NCBI GenBank assembly: GCA_020881915.1
Contig: JAJFPB010000013.1
Coordinates: 248,001 to 312,000 of the forward strand
From: Paramyrothecium sp. XJ0827
Lineage: Eukaryota > Ascomycota > Sordariomycetes > Hypocreales > Stachybotryaceae
Length of the DNA: 64,000 bases
Direction of reading: 5' to 3'
Shown: piece after piece, positions 30,348-41,328 of the stretch
Numbering within the stretch: the stretch's first letter is position 1
How the letters are laid out: each line of letters starts with the position of its first letter
The notes under the pieces: model-generated
Seen by the model: only the letters and a program-made list of their open reading frames with translations
The model's database searches: none
What the model was told of the DNA's origin: nothing
Program-made: the position numbers and the translations under genes

Positions 30348-33300
30348 TCAATTCAGTCGTCCCGTCGCCATCGCAAACTTGACTGTCGCTCGCACCGCCT
30401 CCAGGTTAGGTGCCCATTTGGGTCCATCTGACGCCGGCTTTCCACCCAGGAAGAAGGAAAGGTTTCCCATCATGCTTTGTCCAGCTTGTCGCATGTTTCC
30501 CTGCTCCGTATCCCACCTTGTGCATCGGAACAGGAAATGCTCCATCGTCTCTGGTGCGCGTCCGCACTCACACATGTCCGACCCTGCGGCCCCTATCTTG
30601 CTCAGGTAACTGTTGATCCTCGCCATTCCCGTACGAAGCTGCGACAGCACGTCGGCTTCTCGCCTCTTCAAGCTATCGTACAGCGCTTTCGCGTGCTTGC
30701 CCGGCAGGGCTCGGTCGATCCGCTTGGAGTAGCCGCCCACTTTGTCGGGTAGTCTCCGTTGCTTGCGTAGCCGCGCTGCCACTAGCCTGGTCCGAGTAGA
30801 GCGAGCCTGGTATGGCAGCACTTGCAGTGTGCATTCTGCTCTGGTTGCTCTCTGGGCTTGTCTTTTTGCTTCGCGGCCCATGGTGAGGTCGTCGTCTCGG
30901 GATGGTACCCATATCATTTTGACCCTGTTGTTTCCCTTTCTCAGTCGCTCGACGTGCTCATAGATCTGACGGATGGTGACCTGGCCAGACTGCTGTCGCG
31001 GCCGTGCGATCGCTTTGAGTGATGACTGGCTACTTGATAACACCGTAAGCTCTCGGCATCGCAGACCATCGGGCATGCATCGCAATGCCATCGCTATCGC
31101 CTCTAGCTCGGCCGTGTATGGGTTCTGGTCGTCTCGCGGCCCGAGGGTGACCGAATATCTGGCCACCATCTTGTCTGTCTGGCCAGATGATCTGTATGCT
31201 ACGATGCCGCCTATACCTACAAGCCCTTCTCTGTCAGAAGCACTGGTTGCGATCACAATATCGTTGGTATCTTTGGCTGCTGTTATCGTTGCTTCCCGAT
31301 CGGCTTCGCATACCAGCGATACACGGTTGTGCCACGGTGGTACCGTATAAGCTTGGATCGTCTCCATCCGCTCGATACCGCTCCCTTCGTGAGCAAGTGC
31401 CAGTTTCTTCAACGGTGACATGTATCTTCGGCTCGTTGACACCTTGAGGGTTGCGAGCGGATGTGTCTTTGGCTGGGTCTGGATGTTGATGTACGATCTC
31501 ATGCCAGCTTGAGCATGCCTCTCGCCTACCGTCTGGAGGCTGGCCTCCGCTTCGGCCACTGCCGTCGACACTGTCCGAAAAGCGCCCGTGATGGCCCGCG
31601 CCCCCATCTTCTGAGCCCTGTTGAACCAGGTCAGTTCTCTTTCACCTCGTGCGTGCGACCACACGACAGAGGCATAGTCCATGGCCGGCGCCACGGTTGC
31701 CACGAAGAGCTGCCTGGCCGTACGTGGGGATAGCATCTTTAGTCTCCTCAGACACATGGCTGCCGTGAGACCTTTGGTGGCCGCCTCGGCCATGTGCTTC
31801 TTGAACCTGAGCTTCGCGTCCATGACCACTCCCAAGATCTTGGCCTTCTGCTACGGCTTGACCACTTCTCCCTTGATCGTGAACGGGATGCGGCTGGTGC
31901 GTTCGATGACGCGCGTAAAGTGGACGATGGTCGTCTTGTCGCACTCAAATGTCGCCCCGCTGCACCTCTCCCACGCCAGTGCGCGGTCGATGATGGCCTG
32001 TATGCCGTCTCTGTTCTCTTCCGCCGTCGGACCTGTGACCCAGGCTGAGTAGTCATCAACGAACGCCATCGAGCCACCCTTTGAGTCTATCCTGCTTTGC
32101 ACCAGGTCTGCATTGAAGAAGAGGAAGAGCACCGGCGATAGCGGCGACCCTTGCGGAAGGCCAGCCTGCGGCAGCTCCCGTAGCGCAGACGTGTAGCCGT
32201 TTACCGTGATCGTCGCTGTGCGGCTCGAGCAGAAAGCATCGATCCACCTGACCAGCCTCTTGGGTATACCCCGCGCTTCCAGCCTTTGCAGCAGCCTATC
32301 CTTGAACACACCGTTGTAGGCACCCTTAACGTCGAAGCTAACCAGGCTGACCACTTTGCGGTTCCGCCATGCTTTGTAGACCTGTTCCTGGAAGAGCAGC
32401 AACGCCTGCTCTGCCGACCGCCGCTTTCTCGCCCCAAAGTGGTTGGCAGGCAAGAGTCCGTACGTCTCGACGGCGTATGAGATGCGATCCGCCACTACTG
32501 CTTCCAGGATCTTGCCCAGCGTCGACAGCAGCGAGATCGGCCTCCACGCCTTTGCCTTCTTGTAGTCATCTTTACCCGGCTTCTTGAGAGGGATGATCTT
32601 GGCGGTCCTCCACTGGTCTGGCAGTCGTCCTTCGCTCAATGATGTACGGAACAGGCGCAACACCCGCTCCTTCACCACCCACCACAGCTGCTTCCACACC
32701 ATGGCCGGCAGCCCGTCTTGCCCGGGCGCCTTCCATGCCTTGGCTTCCATCACCTTCTCCTCCACCTCCTCCATCGTCAGGTTCGGCATGGCCACTTCTC
32801 TGCGCCGCGGTCGTGGCCCTTCATCCTCTATGTCTGCCGGTAACGGCGGGAAGAAGGTCCTAAGCAGTTCCTCCGCCTGTTCGAATTTATCTTGCGTCGT
32901 CGTCCCGTCTGCTCGTTTCAACGGAGGCACTTTATCACCCTTCGTCTCGTCTCCGGGTTCGAGGTACCTGGCGGCTTGCCAGATGTTGGTCCCGTCAGCG
33001 AGAAAGTCATCCCAATGTGCCTTCTTCTGCTTTCTGATGGCGTCATGATACTCTTTTGCTGCTTCTTTGGCTCGATCTTCTAGGCTGTCGATCCGTTGAC
33101 CAGCTCGACGCCGGGCCCTCGCCAGATTCCTCCAGAACGTGTACGTTCTACGGAGCTTCGTGAGATCTGCCGTCCACCATCTCTTCGCGTATGGTGACGG
33201 CTTTGCTCTTGGTACCAGTTCGTGGATCGCGTCGAGAACCACTTCCATCAACCTGTCCGTCTGCGTCTGGACGTCACCATCCCACGGGAGTAGTGTGAGC

Positions 33301-34104
33301 TTATCTTTCACCCTCTCCCTGATTGCATTCCACGGTGCATTCTTGAACAGTAGCCTTGAGTCTGCCGTTCTCTCGGGCGTCGTGAGATCAAACTCCGTCT
33401 GGATGGCCCTGTGGTCTGACCCGTGTTCAGTCGGGTGTATACCACAATGGACCATCTCTTCTGCTAGCTCAGCTGACGCGAGCGTCAGGTCGATGGTGCT
33501 CTCGCCACCCGGTCCCTCCCAAGTCTTCGTTCCTCGTGGGAGAAGACTGAGCAGACCATGTTCGTCCATGAGATCGATGATAGGCCCCGCTTCACCTTGC
33601 CTCCTGCCTGTTACCTCATCGCCTCCCCAAAGCTGGTCGTGACGGTTGAAGTCGCCGACCAGGACGATGTCCGTTCTCTTCCCCGTGCTGCTTCGAAAGC
33701 TCGTGACGGTCGTGTGTAGCTGTCTTATGGCCGTGCGCAAAGCATCCTCATCTTTACCCGCCACATATACTGACACCACCAAGACCTCCCGGTCGGGCCA
33801 CCGAAGGATGGCACCCGTGAGATCGGCCGACGGTATCGGCACCTGTTCCGCCTCCAGGTCGCTGCGGATCCAGAGCATGCTCCGGATCGGCCACTGCATC
33901 TCGTGTCTCTTTGTCGGTATATACTTGATCCAGTTTCTGTGACTGTCTGGTGTCGTCACCACCCATCCCTCAATGTTCAGCGCGTACGGTTCGGCGACCG
34001 CCAGCACTGCATAGTCCTGCAAGTCCCTATCGTTCATCATGCTTAGCTGCGTTACATCTCTCTTGTGTACGTTAAGTTGGAAGATTCGTAGGTTAGTGCC
34101 CATC
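30348..34104 (-). pseudogene. LINE ORF2: endonuclease / reverse transcriptase / RNase H, one internal stop
   Basis: The element's replication protein. Start at 34104 (MGTNLRIFQLNVHKRDV), 12 bases inside the end of ORF1. The N-terminus is an apurinic-type endonuclease (LNVHK, VAEPY, VLVGDFNRHDQLWGG, GSDHRAIQTEFD). The middle is a reverse transcriptase (WRPISLLSTLGKILE, PQGSPLSPVLFLFFNADL, and FVDDYS at the active site). The C-terminus has an RNase H domain (PYTAELEAIAMAL) and a CCHC-type end (CECGRAPETMEHFLFRC). A single in-frame TAG at 31851-31853 separates reverse transcriptase from the rest; the following residues continue the same frame. The RNase H strand that normally carries an Asp reads TVLSSSQSSLKAI. 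One amber codon in an otherwise open frame implies recent inactivation or readthrough. Confidence 0.87.
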
Positions 34105-35682
34105 AGTGATGTGTAATTGTCGCACCCGACAGTTTCGACTGAGCGATTCATGCGGTCCTCCACACAGCACGCACTTTGGTTCGACCGCTTGGCAATCTCG
34201 ATGGCGGTGACCCGTCTCCGCGCACTTGCCGCATCGTTGTGTCTTGCTGCAAGCGAAAGCTTTGTGGCCAGTCTGCCAGCAGTTGTAGCACTGAGCAGGG
34301 CCTTGGCGCCGCTCGAAGACGTTGGTGCTGGCCGACTCACCAGCCAGGTGGAAGTACCTCTCTTCAAGCAGCCGTCGCGCATCGCTGGCTTTGGTGACAT
34401 AGATCACCATCGATCCGTACGTCTTGCCGTTCTCCTTGTCGCTGAGCCAGTGCATCTTGGCAATCGTCACCTCATTCTCTCTTCCTAGTGCCTCTTCCGC
34501 ACCTGGCAGGACGTTGCCGGATGAGTCCAGAACCACCGTCCTGTTTGCACCGTCGACCTTAACCGGATATAGCTGATCTCGGAGGACTCGCGCACCCTTG
34601 ACTACAGTTTTCTCTGCCACGTCCTTGACAAGCTGCATCTCTTCTTCGTCTCGGCATATTACCTTGATGCGGTCCGGGTTTCTCGCATCTTTCACCACGG
34701 CTGCGCACCTCCAGCTTTCTCGGCCGTCCCTTGCCCGTACCTTCTCTTCGATTGCTTGACGCAGTTCTCCGACTTGCACCTTGCCTCTGTCCTCTTGAAT
34801 GACTCGCGACGTGTCGATGGTGCAGAACAGAGTATCCGTGAATGAGGATGGTGTCGTGCGCATGGATGAGAGCGTACGGACGTTGCTCGGCTGGCTTGTG
34901 GGTGGGGAACGGGCTACATCTGCATACGATGGCTGTGGGCTTGTCTGAGCGCTGCTGGCGATAGTATCGGCCATCACATGCAGCTGCTCCTTCACCTGTT
35001 GCATTTCCTCCTTCACTTGTTTAATCTCCTCTGCTGTCTGGGCTTGAACCTTTGTAAGCTCCTTCATCACTTCCTCTCGCAATTGCTCCATGTCTCTCGC
35101 AGTCTGTTCTCGCATGGTTCTAATTTGTTCGCTCATCTGCTCTCGCATTACCCTCAGCTGCCTGGTAGACTGTTCATGCAGGCGTCTAAGCTCGTCTGAT
35201 TTCTTCAGCTCTTCGGTTGCCTGCGTCTTGACCGCCTGGATTTCCTGCTGGAGCTGTCGGATCATCTCCAGCTGTTCGCCCATCATCCGCGTCGCCGTTC
35301 GCTGATTGCCCATCAACGCGTCCCAGAGTCTCTCAAGCATTTTCTTCTGCTCACCCATCAGATGGGCCGACGTCTCCTGGAGCATCGCTCGGACCATGAC
35401 CTGCATCAACGACGCGTCGGTGCCCGTCGCGCCTTCCATCCTCTGTGGTTCTCCAGCCCTATCAGTCAGCGGAATCTCACCAGCATTCTCACCGACTTCC
35501 GACTGATCCGGGCCGATCTTGTTTGCTGCGCCGGTTTTCTTTGTCGCTGTCTGCAGCGTTTCCTGCAATTTCGCCGTCGGCTTCGCAGGCCTCGAGGACC
35601 GACGTCGCCGCCGCGACAGAATCCCCGCCTTGGACCAGGATCTCCCCAGCAGTCGCGTCCATTTCGCGGCAAAAACGCTCAC
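34093..35682 (-). CDS. LINE ORF1: gag-like RNA-binding protein with zinc knuckles
   Basis: Nucleic-acid-binding ORF1 of a Tad-like LINE. It has 529 residues from the first ATG used here; the true start may be another ATG nearby. The middle is a long coiled-coil-like region rich in Gln, Glu and Met (about 130-260; repeated MREQM/TREQTA-like heptads). The C-terminus has consecutive zinc knuckles: CYNCWQTGHKAFAC, CGKCAETGHRHRDC and CVLCGGPHESLSRNC. It ends at 34093 (HITDGH), overlapping the start of ORF2 by a dozen bases, which suits translation of ORF2 by termination-reinitiation. No internal stops. Confidence 0.87.
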   Translation of the reverse strand: MSVFAAKWTRLLGRSWSKAGILSRRRRRSSRPAKPTAKLQETLQTATKKTGAANKIGPDQSEVGENAGEIPLTDRAGEPQRMEGATGTDASLMQVMVRAMLQETSAHLMGEQKKMLERLWDALMGNQRTATRMMGEQLEMIRQLQQEIQAVKTQATEELKKSDELRRLHEQSTRQLRVMREQMSEQIRTMREQTARDMEQLREEVMKELTKVQAQTAEEIKQVKEEMQQVKEQLHVMADTIASSAQTSPQPSYADVARSPPTSQPSNVRTLSSMRTTPSSFTDTLFCTIDTSRVIQEDRGKVQVGELRQAIEEKVRARDGRESWRCAAVVKDARNPDRIKVICRDEEEMQLVKDVAEKTVVKGARVLRDQLYPVKVDGANRTVVLDSSGNVLPGAEEALGRENEVTIAKMHWLSDKENGKTYGSMVIYVTKASDARRLLEERYFHLAGESASTNVFERRQGPAQCYNCWQTGHKAFACSKTQRCGKCAETGHRHRDCQAVEPKCVLCGGPHESLSRNCRVRQLHITDGH

Positions 35683-35710
35683 GGCCTTGCCGGCTTCTAC
35701 GCTCCCCCAA

Positions 35711-35908
35711 AAGATTGTAAAGATTGTAAAGATTGTAAAGATTGTAAAGATTGTAAAGATTGTAAAGATTGTAAAGATTGTAAAGATTGTAAAGATTGTA
35801 AAGATTGTAAAGATTGTAAAGATTGTAAAGATTGTAAAGATTGTAAAGATTGTAAAGATTGTAAAGATTGTAAAGATTGTAAAGATTGTAAAGATTGTAA
35901 AGATTGTC
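35711..35908 (+). repeat. 9-bp minisatellite (GATTGTAAA), 22 perfect units
   Basis: About 198 bp of perfectly repeated GATTGTAAA, at the 5' end of the LINE just upstream of ORF1. Because the unit is 9 bp all frames stay open, which creates spurious long frames of Asp-Cys-Lys or Leu-Gln-Ser repeats. Perfect identity implies recent expansion. Confidence 0.95.
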
Positions 35909-35911
35909 TGA

Positions 35912-36121
35912 AGATATGATCTTCTTCTGGTTGCGTTGGAGTGCCGGCCGGTGGTGAGGTGGGGTGGTTCACTCGCTTAGATGTTTCACTCGCATATGGG
36001 ACACGTGAATACTTATAAGCAAGAGCTAAAAATAATAGCATCCATATGTACGCGTGTCCAACAACCACCAAATTAGGGCACATAATGCCAGATATTCCAG
36101 TGATAGATGTCTCTAATACAT
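35912..36121. other. Spacer between LINE and glutamate decarboxylase 3' end
   Basis: About 210 bp of ordinary sequence that should contain the 3' UTR and polyadenylation region of the glutamate decarboxylase gene. The LINE sits just beyond it. Confidence 0.5.
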
Positions 36122-38011
36122 TTAGCAGATAGCATGAGTCTTGCCCGTCTTGGCCTGGAGAGAATGTGTCTCGTTCTAGGTTTGTTAGCAATAACACAAG
36201 TCAAACAACCTGTAAGGGGAAAGAGGAGCTAACCGTGTAGATATGGTGGGCATACTTGCCCTTACCTATTGATACGAGGTGCTTCTTGATATATTCCTCC
36301 TGCTTCTTGACGTTTTCACGGGTTGTTTCCTCAAGGAGGCCACAGCAGACCGCAATATCATGAATAAGCGAGTTGCAGCGTGTACGGGTGAAATCTTCCC
36401 TCACAACAACGCGCAGCATCTTGACATTAGAATAAGGCGCCATAGTGTAAGCGGGGATAACCCATCCGCGGGCGCGTAGGTAATGCGCAAGAGTGAACTC
36501 GTCGTAGTGGCGGCCTTCATTACCGTCCTCCCCTAGGCTATCTCGAAATCGGAAGGCTACAAGCGGCAGGCCCGCGCCACGTCGTTCTGACATAATAATA
36601 AAACCTTGCTTCTCGAGCGTCTCCGTTAGGTAGTCGGCGGTGCGGGTAAGGTTACTCATAATAGCACGATAGCCATGCTTACCCAGGCGAACTAGCTGGT
36701 AGTACTGGCCAATGACTTGGGAAGCGCTCTTCGAGAAATTTAGCGTAAAGGAGGACTGATGGGCGCCGAGGTAGTTGATATTAAAAACAAGCTCCTGCGG
36801 GAGGTGCTCAGGTGCCCGCCAGATAACCCAGCCAATACCAGGGTAGACAAGACCGTACTATTATGAGGTTAGCATTTTGAAAGAATCACAGAGGGGAAGA
36901 GCAGCAATACCTTATGCCCGGAGACATTGATAGAGACAACTTTTTCACATCGGAAGTCCCACTCGAGGTTAGGGACAACAAAAGGAGCAACAAAGCCACC
37001 ACTAGCTGCATCAACATGAATAGGGATATCGATATCCCGTTCGATGAGAAGGTCATTAACAGCTTTGACATCCTCATACTGTCCGGAATAGGTAGTACCA
37101 AGGATAACACAGATGCCAATAGTATTCTCATCACATAAATTAACAGCCTCATCAGGATCAATAGTATAACGGTCAGTAGTGCAATAAACAAGCTTCTCTT
37201 CAATCTCAAAATACCGGGCAGCCTTTTCCCAGCAGACCTGGACGGCAGAGGACATGACGATATTCGGGTGTTCAGCACTCTTACCGGCGGCAAGCTGGCG
37301 ATTCTTCCACCGCTTCTTCATAGCGAGAACGGCAAGCATAATCGCCTCAGAAGAGCCGACGGTAGAGGTACCAACCGAACGGCCAGGAGGCGCGTGGAAA
37401 AGGTCGCCAATCATATTAACGCAGCGGTTCTGGATATCGGCGGACTGAGGATACTCTTCATAATCAATGAAGTTCTTGGAGGAAGCTTCTCCTATAAGCT
37501 TTTCAGCTTCCTCTTCCTATCAATTCAAGGAACGGCCTTATGTCAGTGAGTATGCCAGGACGACAAAGTATATATGAGTAGTTGAGATATTATTGGATAA
37601 TTGTTAAGATGTAAGACCAACAGAGAGTGGATTCCCATGTTGTCAACCAGCTACGGGTATATGCGTTGCGTCCAGTGTTAAGGACAGGGTTTTGCAACGG
37701 TTATGAGACTAGGGGGGATTTACCATGTAAGTAGTGACGAAGGAGGCTAGGCTGTAGAGAATCAGCATCTTCTCGACGGTATCATGAAATAGGAAAACTT
37801 ACTTGAGCGTAGGGTTGTTGTCGAGACTGAGATCGTCCTTGATCAAGCGATACGCCATATCACGCGGCATCTCATGCTCAGGGATGCAATGGCGCGGCAG
37901 GTCCATTCCCGCGAAGCGCGAGCCGTAGACACTGGTGGCGAACCCATCCTCGTAGTTGGAGAGCTGCACCTGAGGCCTCTGGGAGGCATGGACGGTGGAT
38001 AGATGGGCCAT
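36122..38011 (-). CDS. gad: Glutamate decarboxylase
   Basis: PLP-dependent cytosolic enzyme converting glutamate to GABA and CO2, the entry to the GABA shunt, important for acid and oxidative stress. Five exons: 38011-37803, 37751-37724, 37516-36911, 36857-36234 and 36154-36122. All phases match and give 499 residues, the usual fungal length. Key segments: LASFVTTYM (the 28-nt exon 2 encodes most of it), the family block KNFIDYEEYPQSADIQNRC, the PLP-binding region TVGSSEAIMLA, the cofactor-site block IPIHVDAASGGF and the Schiff-base lysine in SINVSGHK at the end of exon 3. The tiny last exon supplies AKTGKTHAIC, the standard C-terminus of fungal GADs, which supports the last intron (36155-36233). 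The second intron is long for this locus (207 nt). All motifs are intact. Confidence 0.93.
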
Positions 38012-39109
38012 ACTGCCAATGTGAGGAGCAATCCGTTGACAGAGTAAATCCTGCCGTTGGTGTTGATATTATTGTCGATGTCGTCTCGGTCTTGATGACA
38101 GGGATGACTCGGTAACCTCGGAGGCCTCCTGAGAACTCCCACTAAAGTTAGATGAATGAAGAGGGGTAAAGCGGGATAGGGAAGGATTGTGGTAAAATAG
38201 TGAGTCGGTAGAAAGTGCTGCATCGGGAGTAACGGCAGGGGAAAAGCGTTTGGGGATCGATTCGAAATTGCCTTTGGCCATGACATCAAGCCGCAGCAAT
38301 ATGCGACAGAGCTGGTATGGGGATCAGACCACTCTCAACAGGGCAGTTGGCAAATGGGAGAGCCGATGTACAAAGACGGGCCGATCAAAAAAGAGAGAAG
38401 CTTTGAGTTTCGGCTTGTTTGCGGGGGTTGGGGCTGGGGAGGACGGTCTAGATTCTGCAGTCAGATGGAAAAGGAATGCTGGGGTGTAGGCATTAATCCA
38501 TCGTCGATCACCTAACCCATAACGGATGGAGACATGAGAATGGAATGATGGGTTACGGCGGTACATCGAGTTCGCCGTCTTATCGACTCAGTTCCCGACT
38601 TGATCCTCCTTATGTTCCGCGCACGGCCCAAAATTTGCCCTTCTGCCTCTGTGATCAAGTTCCGAGATAGTACCATCCGACTGGGATGCTTGCTTCCTGA
38701 AATACCTTGCCCCATCTCGTCTCATCTCATTCATGTACCATGCAAAGAGTACATTACACTTGTACATAACCATTTGTCAATGCACGGGTATCAACCGCGT
38801 CTCTCCTTAATGTCACCGTCTCTATCCAAATCACAGGGCCCCCCGTGCCTCGCCATGCGCCGTCCTGGCACCGCACCTCAGTTGCCACCTACTTTTTGCC
38901 AATAACAACTCCCGGAGCTTATCAATCAGCCTGTCCAGAATCCATTCACTCCCCTTCTGGCTAGAAGCATTACTTCCCTGTAGCTCCATGATAAGGATTT
39001 GGCCCCCTTGGAGGACTCAACACCCTGGGCCATCACCTCCACTTTCGCCAGGAGGGTCCATCCCCGCTTATCGGCTCAGCTCCGGGCGAGAGCAATGTAA
39101 AAGACTTTA
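38012..39109. promoter_or_regulatory. Glutamate decarboxylase upstream region; no gene
   Basis: About 1.1 kb with only short frames. The first 300-500 bp (38012-38500) should hold the GAD promoter and 5' UTR. The rest is unassigned up to the TA target (39108-39109) of a pogo-like copy. Confidence 0.4.
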
Positions 39110-40178
39110 ACGTACATGTATAGCGAGCGACGCATCATAGCGAGCGACGCACTTTTCCAAAAATCTTCACCCGGCATCTTCATAACCACTTTTCTCCACA
39201 TAAAATTATGGAATCGTCTTCAACCGAAAGCCGTATTATTCTTGCCATTCAGGCTCTTAAAAAAGACCCCAAGCTCAAGGTTCGAAAGGCAGCAACGCTG
39301 TATAATGTCCCCGAAGCAACACTCCGCCACCGACGCGCCGGACGCGCACCACGACGTGAAACACGCGCCAATTCAATGAAGTTAACTAAATTGGAAGAAA
39401 CCGTGATTCTTGAACGGATTATCGACCTGGTCAATCGAGGATTTCCGCCCCGGCTTGATGATGTAAGAGATATGGCCAATCGCCTTCTCGCGGTACGCGA
39501 CGCGACGCGTGTCGGACCGCGATGGGCTGGGAACTTTATACAACGGCAACCAGACCTCTTAATGCGATTTCAACGTCGGATCGACTATCAGAGGGCTTTA
39601 GCTGAAGATCCTGAGATTATTGAATCTTGGTTTGCCCTTGTGCGGAATGTAATTGCGAAATATGGTATCCTTGATATGGATATCTACAATTTCGATGAGA
39701 CCGGTTTTCTAATGGGCATGCTATCGCATGCAAAGGTAGTCACCACCTCTGACCGCCGCGGTCGGCCTCGCACAAAGCAGCCTGGTAACCGGGAATGGGT
39801 TTCTGTCATCCAGGGCGTGTGTGCGGATGGCTGGGCGATCCCACCCTACATCATCGTTAAAGGCAAATATCATCTTCTCTCTTGGTATACGAATGGCCAA
39901 TTCCCACCCGAATGGCGCGTCCACCCAAGTGAAAATGGTTGGACTACAAACGAGATCGGCCTAGATTGGCTTCAGCACTTCGAGAATTGTACTAAAGCTC
40001 GTACAAGGGCTGGTTTTCGGCTTCTTATCCTGGATGGCCATAATAGCCATAAGTCTACCGAGTTTGATGATTATTGCAAGGAAAAGAATATTATCGCCCT
40101 ATGTATGCCTCCCCACTCCTCTCATGAGCTTCAGCCTCTTGATGTAGGCTGTTTTAGCCCGCTCAAGGTTGCATATGG
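39110..40178 (+). mobile_element. pogo-like transposon, 3' truncated
   Basis: The left terminal repeat starts ACGTACATGTATAGCGAGCG after TA, with AGCGAGCGACGCA repeated twice. Similarity to pogo transposases stops within the DDE domain at about 40178 and no right repeat follows. Its repeat is related to, but distinct from, those at 43.0 and 47.9 kb. Confidence 0.82.
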
Positions 40179-40191
40179 GCCAGGGTGCTGA
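39208..40191 (+). pseudogene. pogo-like transposase, C-terminally truncated
   Basis: Open from MESSSTESRI to the truncation. It has an N-terminal helix-turn-helix (VRKAATLYNVPEATLRHRRA), a CENP-B-like domain, then YNFDETGFLMG, LLILDGHNSH and ELQPLDVGCFSPLK, so all catalytic residues are present. The last native residues are VAYG; the final PGC and TGA (40189-40191) come from the adjoining sequence. The normal linker, basic region and zinc knuckle are missing. There are no stops in the retained part, so the truncation is the only lesion. Confidence 0.87.
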
Positions 40192-40626
40192 TTTTGCAGG
40201 ATTAGCACTCATCTGGGACCGTGAGGCGCAACCCGCAGGTTGCTGTGATGAAGAGGCTATAATTAAGGATAATAGAGGCTTGAAATAATAGAATATTAAT
40301 CTACATACTTGTCAGACGGTTAAGCTTAGGAGATTTCAAGCCTCTGCAACACAGAAAAATCGGATCTTATCCGTCGACAAGATGAAATGTGGCCAATCAG
40401 AGCCGGCGACTTATTCTGATATCTATCCTGACATCGGGATAAGAGAGCCCAGCTTTATCCGATATCAGATATATATCATATCGGATATAGCAGGATAGCA
40501 GAGATGATATCAGGATAGCATATCAGGATAGGCAAATCTGAGTAGGACCATGGGTAGCCACGGGTGCAGTGGGATCTTGTGTCGTCCCTCGCTAGCCCTT
40601 GCTGACTAGGCGCCTGGTGTCCTAGG
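40192..40626. repeat. Repeat-like AT-rich region with inverted repeat and GGATA motifs
   Basis: It contains a perfect 13-bp inverted repeat (AGAGGCTTGAAAT at 40274-40286 and its complement at 40333-40345). A cluster of ATATCAGGATAG-like and TATCCTGATATC-like motifs spans about 40415-40530. This looks like LTR or other repeat sequence that replaced the end of the pogo copy, but I could not define its ends. Confidence 0.45.
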
Positions 40627-41328
40627 CTAGGTTTCCCCAAGAATCCGAGTGTGCCTATGCTTGCGGTGCCATTCATGGGCCCCTGGCACTGTGCGAACGG
40701 CGACGTAATAATTCTGTCCGGTTTGGGAAGTCGCATGAACAATCACATCCTCGCCGTAAGGCCAGTCTTCTTGTCCGGCAGTGTCGTCGTGCACGTCGTA
40801 CCGGCTTAATGTATGAAGGGCCAAGAATTCAGGAAGTAGTGCTTTTGCCGCCAGAATGGCATCAGAGCGACGCGCATAGACACCTTCAACATCGCTGTGC
40901 TGAGCAGCACCACTACGATCCTGGTTCAAGTCGATGGTGATCTGCATCACGTAATGTAGATGATCGGATCCATGCGGAATGTTGACTGTGTAGCCAGGTC
41001 CTTCGGTTAGTTTCTCGTTATTGATCGTCGTCTCGATACCGACTTCGACTTCTGTATCATTAAAAGCCTTGGCCCAGAGCATCACACCGTCTCCGTGCCG
41101 CCATTCGGTTGTGTCCGGGGTGTGCAGTTGGAGACTTGCGAAGTCGTCTATATGATAGCCTAACTGAAAGAAGACAGTCCGAGCATGTTTCTTTGCGGCA
41201 TCGAGCTGGGTATGTGTGCCCAATGGAAAGACGACGAAAGGTGCACCGGAAGGACGGGCTTCAGTGCAGCGAAGAATCGTATGATAGAGCAGCTCTGGGA
41301 CGGGCGGCTTGGTCTTATCATCAGACAT
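40627..41328 (-). CDS. Conserved fungal protein of unknown function (paralogue of the gene at 50736)
   Basis: 233 residues, single exon, start MSDDKTKPPVPELLY. No catalytic motif, signal peptide or membrane segment is visible. Two similar halves seem present: an N-terminal block with DAAKKHARTVFFQLGY and a later block with DAILAAKALLPEFL. Each is followed by a stretch rich in W/D/H (WRHGDGVMLWAKA and WPYGEDVIVHATS), suggesting an internal duplication. It shares this plan and the LNQDRSG/YNEDRSG motif with the gene at 50736-51344. The function is not known to me. Confidence 0.72.
   Translation of the reverse strand: MSDDKTKPPVPELLYHTILRCTEARPSGAPFVVFPLGTHTQLDAAKKHARTVFFQLGYHIDDFASLQLHTPDTTEWRHGDGVMLWAKAFNDTEVEVGIETTINNEKLTEGPGYTVNIPHGSDHLHYVMQITIDLNQDRSGAAQHSDVEGVYARRSDAILAAKALLPEFLALHTLSRYDVHDDTAGQEDWPYGEDVIVHATSQTGQNYYVAVRTVPGAHEWHRKHRHTRILGET

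Larger units (their letters stand above)
30034..35911 (-). mobile_element. Tad-like non-LTR retrotransposon (LINE), nearly complete
   Basis: A 5.9-kb element on the minus strand with ORF1 (gag-like), an overlapping ORF2 (endonuclease, reverse transcriptase, RNase H) and a 3' tail of about five GATA units (30034-30056, read as ATCT repeats in the element's sense). The 5' end starts in or just before a 9-bp minisatellite (35711-35908). I could not identify a convincing target-site duplication; the 5' boundary is approximate. Confidence 0.85.

Noticed and set aside
35697..36197. Long open frames made of Asp-Cys-Lys or Leu-Gln-Ser repeats
   Set aside because: They are the translation of the perfect GATTGTAAA minisatellite, open in every frame because the unit is 9 bp; not a protein gene.
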